Shown: piece by piece, positions 1-9,342 of the stretch
Layout of the letters: each line of letters begins with the position of its first letter
Position numbering within the stretch: the first letter of the stretch is position 1
Source of the DNA: Gracilariopsis chorda
Taxonomy: Eukaryota > Rhodophyta > Florideophyceae > Gracilariales > Gracilariaceae
Assembly (NCBI GenBank): GCA_003194525.1
Contig: NBIV01000097.1
Coordinates: forward strand, 62,001-126,000
Length of the DNA stretch: 64,000 nucleotides
Direction: 5' to 3'
Position numbers and translations under genes: made by a program
Notes under the pieces: generated by a model
Database searches by the model: none
What the model saw: only the letters and a program-made list of their open reading frames with translations
What the model was told of the DNA's origin: nothing

Positions 1-61
1 CTCAGGGAATACATCTTGCTGGACCACGGAAGAGCACTGGAGCGTCTGAGTGGTAACAGGT

Positions 62-1990
62 ATGAAATATTGGAGACGGACTTTGCTGCGTTTGCTAATA
101 GCTGTATCGCTCGTGCATAGCTTGTTTTGCGTGGGACTGCCAGTACCAGTCCTGAGGAACCATGATGGAGGAACGGAGGCACTGCAAACTTTAGCACTTC
201 TTGAGCGACAAATGGAGAGGACGGCGTCAAAAAACGAAATGTCAACCGATGTAAGGGCGGAAACTCAGGCACAACCAGAACCGTTCTCAGAAAACATTCT
301 GTCGACTCTGTTCACAGACAACAGAGTAACCGTGCGAATCGACTCGGCATCTTTATCAGGCTCAGTGTTGACCGCTGCTGGCGTCGTGAAGTATAGTGGG
401 ATCACTGTTCATGCGAATATAAGTGATGAAGCTGACGTGGCTGGTACATCTGGTAGCTCCGCTTTTGTGATGCAGATGGAAATGGACGGGGAAACTTCAA
501 CACTTCGCTGGTCAAAACGAACTTGTGCTTGTGCCGATAGCAGTAGATTTGCGGTGACTAGTACGAATGGTGGCGAGGACGTATGGATTGCTGGCAGTAC
601 CACTGGTTTGCCTGATGGACAAGGCGGAGTGACTGACGCAGGTATGGCTTTGATGCGTTACAATTCAAGCGGGGATCAACTGATGTTGGAGAGGAGAGGT
701 AATGCCGGAGAAAAGTATGAATGGATTGGAGTTGTTGACAATGGAGAGAGCGAAAAGATGGAAGTAGGACTTCTAGCTACGTCGAGCAAGCAGAGGTTTG
801 AAGGTTTGGAAGAAGTGCTGTTTGCGCAGGTTGTCAATGAGACTGGAAGCACGGTGAGACAGACTCTGGTGACGGAGGAGGAGAACGCTGTGAACGAGGT
901 ATTTTGGAGTGCCGACAGTTTTGGTAAGAACTTGTATGTGGTTGGAAGACGTAAGCTTCAGGTGAATTGGACAACGAACTTTGAACCGACAATCACCAAG
1001 ATTGATTTGAAGGAGATGAAAGTTGTGGGGATTAGTAAGATGGAGTATGAACTGCAGCGAACTGCTGGTGTGTGCGCAGAGTCAGGTAATGTGACGACAA
1101 GTTACGTGGCAAGGACAAACAATCAGGGTCGACTGATCGTGCAAAGTATGGACAGTGAGATGAAGAAGAAGAATGGCACGGAAGTGAGAATACAACGTGA
1201 CATAGATTATCCAAAAGCGATCAAATCGTCCGTTGCTGGTTGCGACGCAAGCAAACCTGTACCCGCTATCCTCATGAATACAGCCGAAGCTCTTAATCTA
1301 TCAGCGCCAGATTGGGACGTGAAACGACGGTTAACGAATGTTCGACCGGCTGTGGTAGCAGTGGAGAGCGGGGACTTTATCGGAATCTCACAGTCGCAAC
1401 GCTCTACTGAATGGGTTGCGGCCGGACTAATTGGCAGCAACCCGTGGATCGTGTACGGGAAGGAGGGGTATAAGCCGCTGCTGACACGCGTGGCTATGCG
1501 CACCAGAGAGAAGGAAACAAACACACCGCAACCTACAGCATCTGCAACACCGGTTGCTGAATGCATCGGAGAGGGTACTATTCTGGGCGGACAAACGGTT
1601 GTGGAACATGTTGTTCAAGACGACCGAATGAGAATGCAATTGCATCCGCTTGTTCGACGGGTGAGGAGAAAGGTGTTATGTCGCACGGCGGAGGCGGATG
1701 TGATATGCGCAACGGCCAAGCACGTGGTTCGTGCTGATGGACGCATGATGTTTATGGAAGAACTGTGTGAAATGCATGGCGATTGTTATGAGAGTTTGCA
1801 GCACGTTATGAACTTTAAAGCGGAATGTGGGGTGATGCTACCCGCAGCGGCGGACGGGGTGCAACTTTCGATGCACGCCGCCGTCGGAGATGAAGCTCTT
1901 GGAGAGGCGATTCGCGTCGTCGAGAGAGAGTGTGCGCAGCGTCACGGTGGAATTCTGATGCACGCTTGGTGGTGGCTGCGCACGCTGTGA
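62..1990 (+). CDS. Secreted propeller-like protein, unknown function
   Basis: About 642 residues. The ATG at 62 is preferred because the frame extends upstream only to a GTG, and the ATG directly opens a signal peptide (MKYWRRTLLRLLIAVSLVHS). The mature part has many N-glycosylation sequons (NSS, NET, NWT, NVT, NGT, NLS) and repeated segments with VWIAGST/LYVVGRR-type strands around residues 175-300, suggestive of an SBBP-like beta-propeller. The C-terminal ~130 residues are Cys-containing and rich in charged residues, with no C-terminal membrane segment, so the product is probably secreted. Only 61 bp of upstream sequence lie in the window. I do not recognise the family; the propeller reading is inference from strand-like periodicity. 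Confidence 0.75.
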   Translation: MKYWRRTLLRLLIAVSLVHSLFCVGLPVPVLRNHDGGTEALQTLALLERQMERTASKNEMSTDVRAETQAQPEPFSENILSTLFTDNRVTVRIDSASLSGSVLTAAGVVKYSGITVHANISDEADVAGTSGSSAFVMQMEMDGETSTLRWSKRTCACADSSRFAVTSTNGGEDVWIAGSTTGLPDGQGGVTDAGMALMRYNSSGDQLMLERRGNAGEKYEWIGVVDNGESEKMEVGLLATSSKQRFEGLEEVLFAQVVNETGSTVRQTLVTEEENAVNEVFWSADSFGKNLYVVGRRKLQVNWTTNFEPTITKIDLKEMKVVGISKMEYELQRTAGVCAESGNVTTSYVARTNNQGRLIVQSMDSEMKKKNGTEVRIQRDIDYPKAIKSSVAGCDASKPVPAILMNTAEALNLSAPDWDVKRRLTNVRPAVVAVESGDFIGISQSQRSTEWVAAGLIGSNPWIVYGKEGYKPLLTRVAMRTREKETNTPQPTASATPVAECIGEGTILGGQTVVEHVVQDDRMRMQLHPLVRRVRRKVLCRTAEADVICATAKHVVRADGRMMFMEELCEMHGDCYESLQHVMNFKAECGVMLPAAADGVQLSMHAAVGDEALGEAIRVVERECAQRHGGILMHAWWWLRTL

Positions 1991-2212
1991 CGTGCACACT
2001 TGTAATCAATCTGTAGCTTTCTCATCACTAATCCTTATCTATACAGTAACAGTAAACAGAACCCAAGTTTTGAGCACCGCGGACTGCAGCCGTGCTTTCA
2101 TTCCCGTCGCCTCCGACGTCGTCCATCGCTGAGAAAGTCTTCCGCTCCCAGCCTCCCCCCTTATAGCTCCCGCTCAAGTTTGCGCGAAAGCTTCCCCCGC
2201 TCACTCACCGAA

Positions 2213-2773
2213 ATGGCACCTACCGAGAAGCAAATCAAGGCCTCCGTCAAGGAAGGTGGAAAGAAGGGACAGGATCTGGCGGGTATGTCCGACATGGGCG
2301 GTGTCAAGTTCTTTGCCATCGCTCTGGAAACGCCTGACGGCCAGTGGGATCTGATGGACTCCGTACTGGAAGGCATGAACAAGGAAGTTGATCCCAATGC
2401 AGACGATCGCAAAGGCGGCGCAGGACACATTGGAAAGTGCCTTCTCTTCGCAAATGACAAAATCCTTCAAATCCTATGTCACGTCCCCGATGTAGTCAAG
2501 GATCTTATCAATCAGCAAGAATGGTTTACCACTGTGATTGAAAGCGTTGGCGCTTCTAAAATCGGCGACGCTATCACTATTGAGGGCTCCGGCTCAGGTA
2601 TTGTTCTCAAAGCTGAAATGAAGGCCGATCCTGATGCTGGAAAATTCCCGCTCAAGGAACGAGACGTCGCCAGTCTAAAGAGCTTCGAGTACTTAGTCAG
2701 CAAGGAACTCGTCAGGCCTGACGAGAGTGACGATGACGCTAATTACGCAGAGATGGCCGACATCGAGTGGTAA
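2213..2773 (+). CDS. Small soluble protein of unknown function, 186 aa
   Basis: Starts at the ATG at 2213 in a good eukaryotic context (ACCGAAATGG); the frame extends upstream only to a TTG. No signal peptide or membrane segment. The product is acidic at its C-terminus (DESDDDANYAEMADIEW) and has a compact alpha/beta-looking core with blocks GGVKFFAIALETPDG, KGGAGHIGKCLLFAND and DAITIEGSGSGIVLKAEMKAD, which look like conserved-domain sequence. I cannot place it in a named family. The pyrimidine-rich leader at 2130-2170 contains a TTATAG element that could be the core promoter. Its stop is 7 bp from the stop of the convergent methyltransferase gene. Confidence 0.8.
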   Translation: MAPTEKQIKASVKEGGKKGQDLAGMSDMGGVKFFAIALETPDGQWDLMDSVLEGMNKEVDPNADDRKGGAGHIGKCLLFANDKILQILCHVPDVVKDLINQQEWFTTVIESVGASKIGDAITIEGSGSGIVLKAEMKADPDAGKFPLKERDVASLKSFEYLVSKELVRPDESDDDANYAEMADIEW

Positions 2774-2780
2774 ACCCTTA

Positions 2781-4061
2781 CTAAATGCCTGAAAACCGAT
2801 AGTTATTCCTGTCAAATCTACTCATTAACCATCGCATTTGTTCGCTCACCTTAAAGCCGCTTCCGTTGCGAATCCAGATATCGTCCTTGAGCACCCCACT
2901 TACCCTTTCAAATCCGCGCCCAGACAGGATCGCCTGTACTCCTTTGCCACGGTTTTCTGTCACAATCACATCTACACTGGTCTTGTTCCAGTCGAATCCT
3001 TGCAGCACTTCTGCCTCGTGGCCCTCCACATCAAGGCTCCAGAAGTGTATGTGATTACGCTTCATTTCTTTGCCTAGCGTTGAGCACTTCATCGACTTGA
3101 TGCCATGAAATTGCCCCTTGAATTTTTCCTCCCTCTTGTGCCTACTTCCGTTCACCCCACCGTAACCGATATTCGATACCACGCCGCCGAAAGCATCTGT
3201 CAGCGAAAAGTTGACGGTTCTCTCAATGTCACTCACACATTTGTTCACCACCTGACAGTGTCTTTGTGCGCGCAATTCACCCCAATACTTTTCGTTTGCC
3301 TCTACACAAACGCCGTCCCAACCCATGCACCGATCTAAGAAGTACGTACCTGACCATCGTCTTGCGTGATTTGCCGCTACGTCCAGGTATACCGGTCGCT
3401 CGCTCATGCCTCGTGCGTGCCATGCTTCAGTGAAGAATGCGGCGTACACAAACCAATCCGTCATGTCATGTGAGACAAAATGCTTGCGATAAAGGCGAAT
3501 TGAACGCAGGTCCCTGGCAGCGAGCCGCCATTGTCGACATTCAAGCGGTTCATCCAACTGTTTTCCGTCCCGTTTAGGCCAACTAGGACGAGCCAAACCA
3601 TCTTCACCTACTAAATTCTGCACAGGAGGCCTATGTCTGCTTTCGTCATCATTCTTGTCAGGGGATTTGGAAACGTCACCAACGTGCTGCGGCTGCCGAG
3701 AATTAACATTCTCATCTTGAGCTGCACTTTTGGAAACAACTGGTTGATGCTGTGAATGATGTCCATCCCGTGCTTCCATCTCGAACTCCTCTCCGAAAGC
3801 GATATGTCCTAACTTGCTTGCCATCTCCTTTGGCATTTCCATTCGTTCTAGTCTTCGGGGAAGCACATTCCTCTTGCGGAAAGCGACAAACAAGAAGCTG
3901 AAAGTGGCCAAGGCTAAGACCGTCATGTAACACATACGTTTCGCTGTCCTGTTTTTGAGAGGCATCCTCCTGTGGGACGTGGAATAAGCTCGGAGAGGAG
4001 TCGTCAGGCTCACAGTCCGAGACACCCTCAATGCAGAATTCATGCTCGTGTGCTTGCGCAT
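2781..4061 (-). CDS. FkbM-type methyltransferase, membrane-anchored
   Basis: About 426 residues from the ATG at 4061; a second in-frame ATG at 4043 is also possible, and the open frame further upstream only reaches a TTG. A short basic N-terminus is followed by one hydrophobic segment (about residues 43-61) and then a low-complexity Ser/Asp/His stem: a type II (Golgi-like) topology. The C-terminal half (about 220-400) matches the FkbM/Methyltransf_21 fold: PVYLDVAANHARRWSGTYFLD as the SAM-binding loop, GWDGVCVEANEKYW as the next acidic strand, and IHFWSLDVEGHEAEVLQGFDW as the FkbM signature. The family O-methylates sugars or other small substrates. Here methylation of secreted polysaccharide is plausible, but that is inference from the topology. 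Confidence 0.85.
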   Translation of the reverse strand: MRKHTSMNSALRVSRTVSLTTPLRAYSTSHRRMPLKNRTAKRMCYMTVLALATFSFLFVAFRKRNVLPRRLERMEMPKEMASKLGHIAFGEEFEMEARDGHHSQHQPVVSKSAAQDENVNSRQPQHVGDVSKSPDKNDDESRHRPPVQNLVGEDGLARPSWPKRDGKQLDEPLECRQWRLAARDLRSIRLYRKHFVSHDMTDWFVYAAFFTEAWHARGMSERPVYLDVAANHARRWSGTYFLDRCMGWDGVCVEANEKYWGELRAQRHCQVVNKCVSDIERTVNFSLTDAFGGVVSNIGYGGVNGSRHKREEKFKGQFHGIKSMKCSTLGKEMKRNHIHFWSLDVEGHEAEVLQGFDWNKTSVDVIVTENRGKGVQAILSGRGFERVSGVLKDDIWIRNGSGFKVSEQMRWLMSRFDRNNYRFSGI

Positions 4062-6034
4062 TTGACCTATATGGGGAGCAGCTTGCTCCGTACCAACCAG
4101 AGTTATCTCGGGTAGAAACAATCACGAATCAATTCAGCACATTCGTGACTACAAAACGGGAGTTGTGCTTGCACTTAACGAGGCTGGGAACGTAAGGACT
4201 CAACGTACCCATCGTGACCTTAGAAGGGAATTCGCCGTGAGTAGAATAGTTCGGTTTCCAGAAAAGTGCCCCACGGCTTATTCGGAATTAGGATAGAGGC
4301 CCGCATGTACACAACAACAATACTAGTACGTGATTTCGTTTCTTCTTACTAACGTGAACTGCTGAACGCATATGGACGTTTTTCCAACGCCATGGGAAAG
4401 AACCTTCTGTACCGAACGGTCGCTCTTCCAACCAAAAGGTTTTTAATTCAGACCAGAGTGACCCCGTGCTTCCGTAATTCTATATGCCAATTGGAATGGT
4501 CTTTCCGAAGACCTTGTTCTCTCAGTTACAGGGCTTGTAACTTCTTATTCCGAAACTGCAGGGAGATTGTACACATCGAGAGAACTTGGTCTCCAGAATA
4601 TCCAACACCTCACTTGGTTAGTATTTCTGTTGATATGTTCCCGCTCATCTCAATGTCTGGGATCATCACTTCTAAGAAAAGACCGTATTGACTTCCAAAA
4701 AGTCATTATTGACATCTGGAGCTTTCACAAGCGCGGGTGAAGCGAGTTTGTTCAAGACATGCCGCCTCTCAAAGTCAGTATAAAAAAGAGTAAAGAATAG
4801 GTATGCAGTGTTCATGATTTCATTCCATTCTCTCCCATAGAGGTGTCATGATGTTCACTCTACAGACAATAAAACGCGGAAGGAAGCCCTATGATGTATT
4901 GTTGTTTTCCCTATCAAACACTCTAAACTCTTGGGGCGGATCTCCTACAGCTAGTGTTGGTGCTTGTGTGACTGTTCACATACCATGATAGTCGGAATAC
5001 GTGCATCGTATCTAAGAAGATGTGTTTGACTCTGATCTCAGTTGTCTGTCGGAACTCAGAATGTAGTAAAGCTGTTTCCGAACCCTTCTTAATTTGATGG
5101 TGTTCAACTCAAACCATACATGTGGAAATCGACTTCGTCTCTGACAATCATATGTCTAGAACCTAGACTCTTAGATCAGGCACGATGCCTTTCAGTTAAC
5201 TTACAGGTTAAGAGGTTTCCGTTCTGTGAAGAGTTTCTTTACCACGTCGCTCACAGTTAAAGGCTACACCGTGACGCTTGAAAGGGTACTACAAAAGGTT
5301 ACGTGTCGCTGTTCTTGTAACATGTGGAATCGAACAGATCAACGCTGGGACGCCCATGCCATTTTCCGAATAGTTGACGAAAGCTATTTCAGAATCGACA
5401 GTGACATGGGAAGTACACGTACAGAAATAGGTAAATGCATTGCTGCGCGCTGGGGGTCAGTGATTTGGCCTCCATACGGGAACTAGCACTCGTTAAGTAC
5501 AGATTAGTTCTTGAGGGAGAGACGTCTGCACTTGGCGGGGCGAGCTTGGATATAACACCGAACAAAACTTGTGGGTCTTCATCCTCGCCAACAGATGATT
5601 CGAAAGAGCAGCTACAGTACGCCTTTGCATCCTTCCGGGTCCTATGATCACAATACTGTGTCGAATTGCTGTGTTTACGGTGTTGTGATAATATCTCAAT
5701 CTAGGAAGTAGGTGTATGCGACCACTGGGGTTATTCTTCCTGCTCACCACGGTAAGACCCTAGTATGACTTGACGTTTAGGGGCCGTCTTAAAATACGAG
5801 TGGACCCTCCGCAGTTTTGTGCTCAAGACACCATGCGGTCCTCAGTAAGGATCACGACTGTCCATCATTTCTGTCAGCACTATAGATGAGCGTTTCCCTA
5901 CTATACATCGTATCAGCATATTGTATATACAAATGGTCGCTTGTACTCCTCATCACATATCACAACATTCCATGAGTAAGCCCTACCCTTCAAAGACCAC
6001 GATATGCCCTTCCTCGAGCAGTTGCAGTGTCCAC
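4062..6034. other. Intergenic region without convincing genes
   Basis: About 2 kb of moderately AT-rich sequence with only short unsupported open frames (under 100 codons, no domain or signal features). I see no tRNA, rRNA or repeated element here. Confidence 0.6.
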
Positions 6035-7308
6035 TCAGTTCTTTGCCGGAGTACCAGGCGTCGCGTCGCGATGCTGTGTTATCCCAGTGCTGTTCTTAGG
6101 TACTGAGTATTTCGGTTCACTGATTGTTGTAGGGACAACATCTGTTTCTGCCCCTTGTTCCTCTGCGGCTAGGTTGGGGCCTTTGCCACTGTGGTTTCCA
6201 TTTCTCTTCTGCGCAATGCTCGCTGTCGTAAGGAGCTCTTGAACCAATGGAATGGCTGTGGTAACAGGAACAATTCCTGAATCGCAAACTGACCATCCTG
6301 AGCTCATCAAGACACCTACAACGCATGGCCTCCCAGAACTACGGGTGGCGTTCACATCTATAATGGGACCTCCTGACGACCCAGACCACGACGCTAAATC
6401 AATGGAGAAGAAAACACCATCCCCAAGCGGTTCGAAAACGATAGGTGTCGTGTTCATGTCGATGACAAGACTGCGACCTTCGTCCACATCTGACGGGTAT
6501 TGAGGCAACAAATAGTTTCGCGGGATGTCGTATACAATTGAGTTTGCTATGTTTCCAATTGATGAAAGATCACCTGTGAAATTTCCTTCCACCTCAAATA
6601 CGACCAAGTCGTTGCCCATGCTACTTGTGGCATCTTCGCTCTCCGCATCGACATAGGATTGAGGAACGCATCCAGTGACAAGCTTATAAACATCAAAACT
6701 ATTGTCTTCCGCATCTACCTTGCCTGCGATGGCATAGAGAAACGTGTTGTGAAGGTTTCCATCACCAAACATCCAATACGGCTCCTCGCTTTCATCCTGC
6801 TTTCGATGAAACACACTAACGGTCAATAGCACAATAAATTAGGCAGTTAGACAGTATTGGACAACCACTCCGAGATTTGGAATTGTCTACATCTGAGGAA
6901 CTCTTGAAACACTTACCAGTGAGCACTTGAGATGATTTGTGTAGGGGATACAAACATGCCTGTACACGCCGGAAGGGCACGCTGCGCGGCTGCGATTGAT
7001 TCATGGAGTGGAACTTCAGTTTCAACTATAGTCACAACTCCGCCTAAGGGCACTCCTTCGTAATGAGTTGCGGAATCTGGAACGTTTAGCATTTCAACAG
7101 AGCTTTTACACTGTTCAATCGACCTTTGAACAAATCCCGCCAGAGGATTTGGACCTCTTCTCCGCAAAAAGTTGTTTCGCTGCAATTCCAAACGAAGCGC
7201 CATCGGCGCGGAGTCGTCCACATCTACGATGTTCTGCGTTCGGCATACCGTTTGGGCGCAGCAACAAGCCAGAAGTACAGCAGAGAGTAAGAGGATTAGG
7301 GCATGCAT
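6035..7308 (-). CDS. Secreted trypsin-like serine protease, two exons
   Basis: Exon 1 is 7308-6917, the intron 6916-6816 (101 nt, donor GTAAGT, CTAAC branch-like motif, acceptor GTTAG), and exon 2 6815-6035. Spliced length is 390 residues. Splicing joins TG to T and changes an unspliced SSAHW-stop into SSAHC, the catalytic-His motif of S1 proteases; this is strong evidence for the intron. The triad is His130 (SSAHC), Asp200 (GNDLVVFEV) and Ser278 (WSGSSGGP). The N-terminus MHALILLLSAVLLACCCAQ is a signal peptide. A Ser/Thr/Pro-rich tail follows the protease domain. It probably acts outside the cell or in the secretory path; the substrate is unknown. The spacing between His and Ser is unusually long in the middle, so the fold may be divergent. 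Confidence 0.85.
6816..6916 (-). other. Spliceosomal intron, 101 nt, in the protease gene
   Basis: GTAAGT donor, CTAAC branch-like motif about 25 nt from the 3' end, and AG acceptor. Removing it restores the SSAHC catalytic motif and joins two open frames in phase 2. Confidence 0.85.
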
Positions 7309-8802
7309 GATTCAAGATGCCAACGGATTTCAACCAGATAAATGCACGATCAAAGTCCAGGCATGCTATGGCACGGGACTAATAGACTGGATACGTTTTC
7401 TCGAGAGGGAAACGATTTGCACCTTTCTTTTTTTGAAGATGTGACGAGAACTACTACTAGCACTTCCAAAGGAGTATAAGGACGATACGCATCCAGAGAC
7501 CAAAACGAAGTGCGAAGTCTCGCTTTGTCATCGTACACACGCCATTGCAGTGTACGACGAGAACATGCTGACATACTTCGCTAGAAAAAACGGATAGAAC
7601 GCCCCACTTCAACGAACCCCGAACAAGCTACCCGAAACTGCGACCCTCCTTGCACAAGAGACACAGGGACAGGGACCATCCAATCTTTTCGCAACTGTTG
7701 AAGTTGGGCAGCACATATGGGTTGGTTGTGCTTCCCCATCAACATGAGGTCTGCATTATGTCCCACGAAATTTACAGGTTTTCTGTCTGTCTTGTCCAAC
7801 GACTGCGGGGCTCAGATAGCGGGCCATTCCCGTGCACAGCGGGAGACGAAGTGAGGGACGCATCTTAGCTTGCGCCACGAGGAATGCTGAGGAGTAGCAA
7901 CAGGCCCCACAAATGAGCAATGAAATCCATCTGTTGCCGGTGTCACTGGTCTGTGGGAGAAAGGTGCTAGGATGTCCTACGACTCCAAAACCCTTGCGAA
8001 GTTGGCCAACAAGAGCTTCTGCTCTTTCATAATACTGCGAAGAAGACGGGAAAGGATGGGTCTCCGATGTTAATTAATATGCTCGTATACTCTGTACTTC
8101 AGTTGAGCTTCTATGATTTGCACCTGGCAAATCATGTGATGGGCAATAGTAGTGTAAGCATACGCAACATCCCTGCTCAAGGACTTCCAAAGCGTGCAGT
8201 GTTGACTACCAGTAAGTAGCTAAAGTTCGAAACGATTTCGGGTAAGAGAATGAGATCCGCTGTGAACCTTGCGGGGTGTCTGGTACAGGTACTCGTTCCA
8301 AGCATACAGAGAATGCACGTAGCTCGCCGGGGAACCGCTTCGAATAGTATGCTTGTTGTGAGAGCCAGAATAACACGACCCACAGAGTTGACTTCCAGAT
8401 GCGTCTGCCACAGTCGTACTCATTGTCGCCCACGGTCCCCCATGTGTCGCATGCTGTTCTATCAGATAGGCGTGGCTTCTCGCAATCACATACCCCCAGA
8501 TTGCAGATTTCGCTTCTTTCTTCCCTCTCCAAAGGTGTCTCGGTGCCCTGACTCGTCATCAAGGTCTCGAAATCTCGTGGTACAATAGGATTCACCTCGT
8601 CACCCATTCCCATACGGGTTTTTTTGGCTCCGACGCGCGAAATATGTCTCAGAAATGCTTGATAATAAAGCATATAGGTTACGTTGCGGCCCTGTTAGCA
8701 CTGTGACGAAAGATGAGTGAGGAGGACCAAGCCAACCGAGGCCACTGCGCATTGCTCTGTCTGCTGTAATGTGCCTTTGAAAGGCAATGCTGATGCAGGA
8801 TT
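7309..8802. other. Intergenic region, nothing convincing
   Basis: Contains one ATG-initiated 155-codon minus-strand frame (8673-8206) and several shorter ones. None shows a recognisable domain, signal peptide or repeat. I do not call a gene. Confidence 0.5.
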
Positions 8803-9237
8803 TCCATAAGAGGCTCGAATATGGTCAGTGCGGTATGGGTATGCTTGTTGAGCTTGAGAAGGAACGGTTTGGTAAAAGGTGTGTTGTGATAGGTTCAGAC
8901 GACGGTAGGTACCGTTTACATCGTTTATGCGCTGAAGCGCTTGGCGAATTCACGGGCAGCAGGGTTTCATCGGCCAGAGTGTATGCTCCGCGCAGGGTGA
9001 GTGAATGCGGGAACTGACGATTCGGTAAAGTGCCATCGGGACAAGGGTGACGAATACGAAACTGTGTGGCTACACGGGTAGGTAGGTAGAGAGTAGAGGA
9101 TGGATAAGTTTCGGCCGTTTTGAAAGTGCGTGGCACAGTGTTTAAGCTTTTAGGAAAGCTGTGGCCAAGCTGGGTGTTCATATGGATGTGGTGAAGAGTA
9201 CAGAGTTTAAGTAGGAACAGGGGGTGAAGTGAGTATC
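8803..9237 (+). repeat. Upstream spacer of 5S gene copy A
   Basis: About 435 bp ending at the first base of the 5S half-gene. The same spacer, nearly identical, lies upstream of the intact 5S gene of copy C (37880-38316, inverted), and its last ~205 bp lie upstream of copy B (about 24548-24751). It therefore belongs to a repeated 5S unit rather than to the LINE. A 60-codon open frame inside it is shared between A and C but has no other support. Confidence 0.8.
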
Positions 9238-9286
9238 ACATTCAACCATACCACGTCGCCAAACGCCGGATCCCATCCCGAACTCC
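9238..9286 (+). rRNA. 5S rRNA gene, 5' part (nt 1-49), split by LINE A
   Basis: Begins ACATTCAACC and ends with the target duplication CATCCCGAACTCC. Joined to 14971-15054 minus one 13-bp duplicate it rebuilds exactly 120 nt. This part alone lacks the internal promoter boxes. Confidence 0.9.
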
Positions 9287-9342
9287 CGAATCACAATCTT
9301 CGAAAAACAAAAACTTCATAAATTTATTCAAAAACCCACATT

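Noticed and set aside
8206-8673. 155-codon minus-strand open frame with an ATG
   Set aside because: No domain, signal peptide or conserved block seen; length is not decisive at this base composition.
8787-9017. 76-codon frame (ATG part shared by copies A and C of the 5S spacer)
   Set aside because: Conservation is explained by recent duplication of the 5S unit, not by coding constraint.
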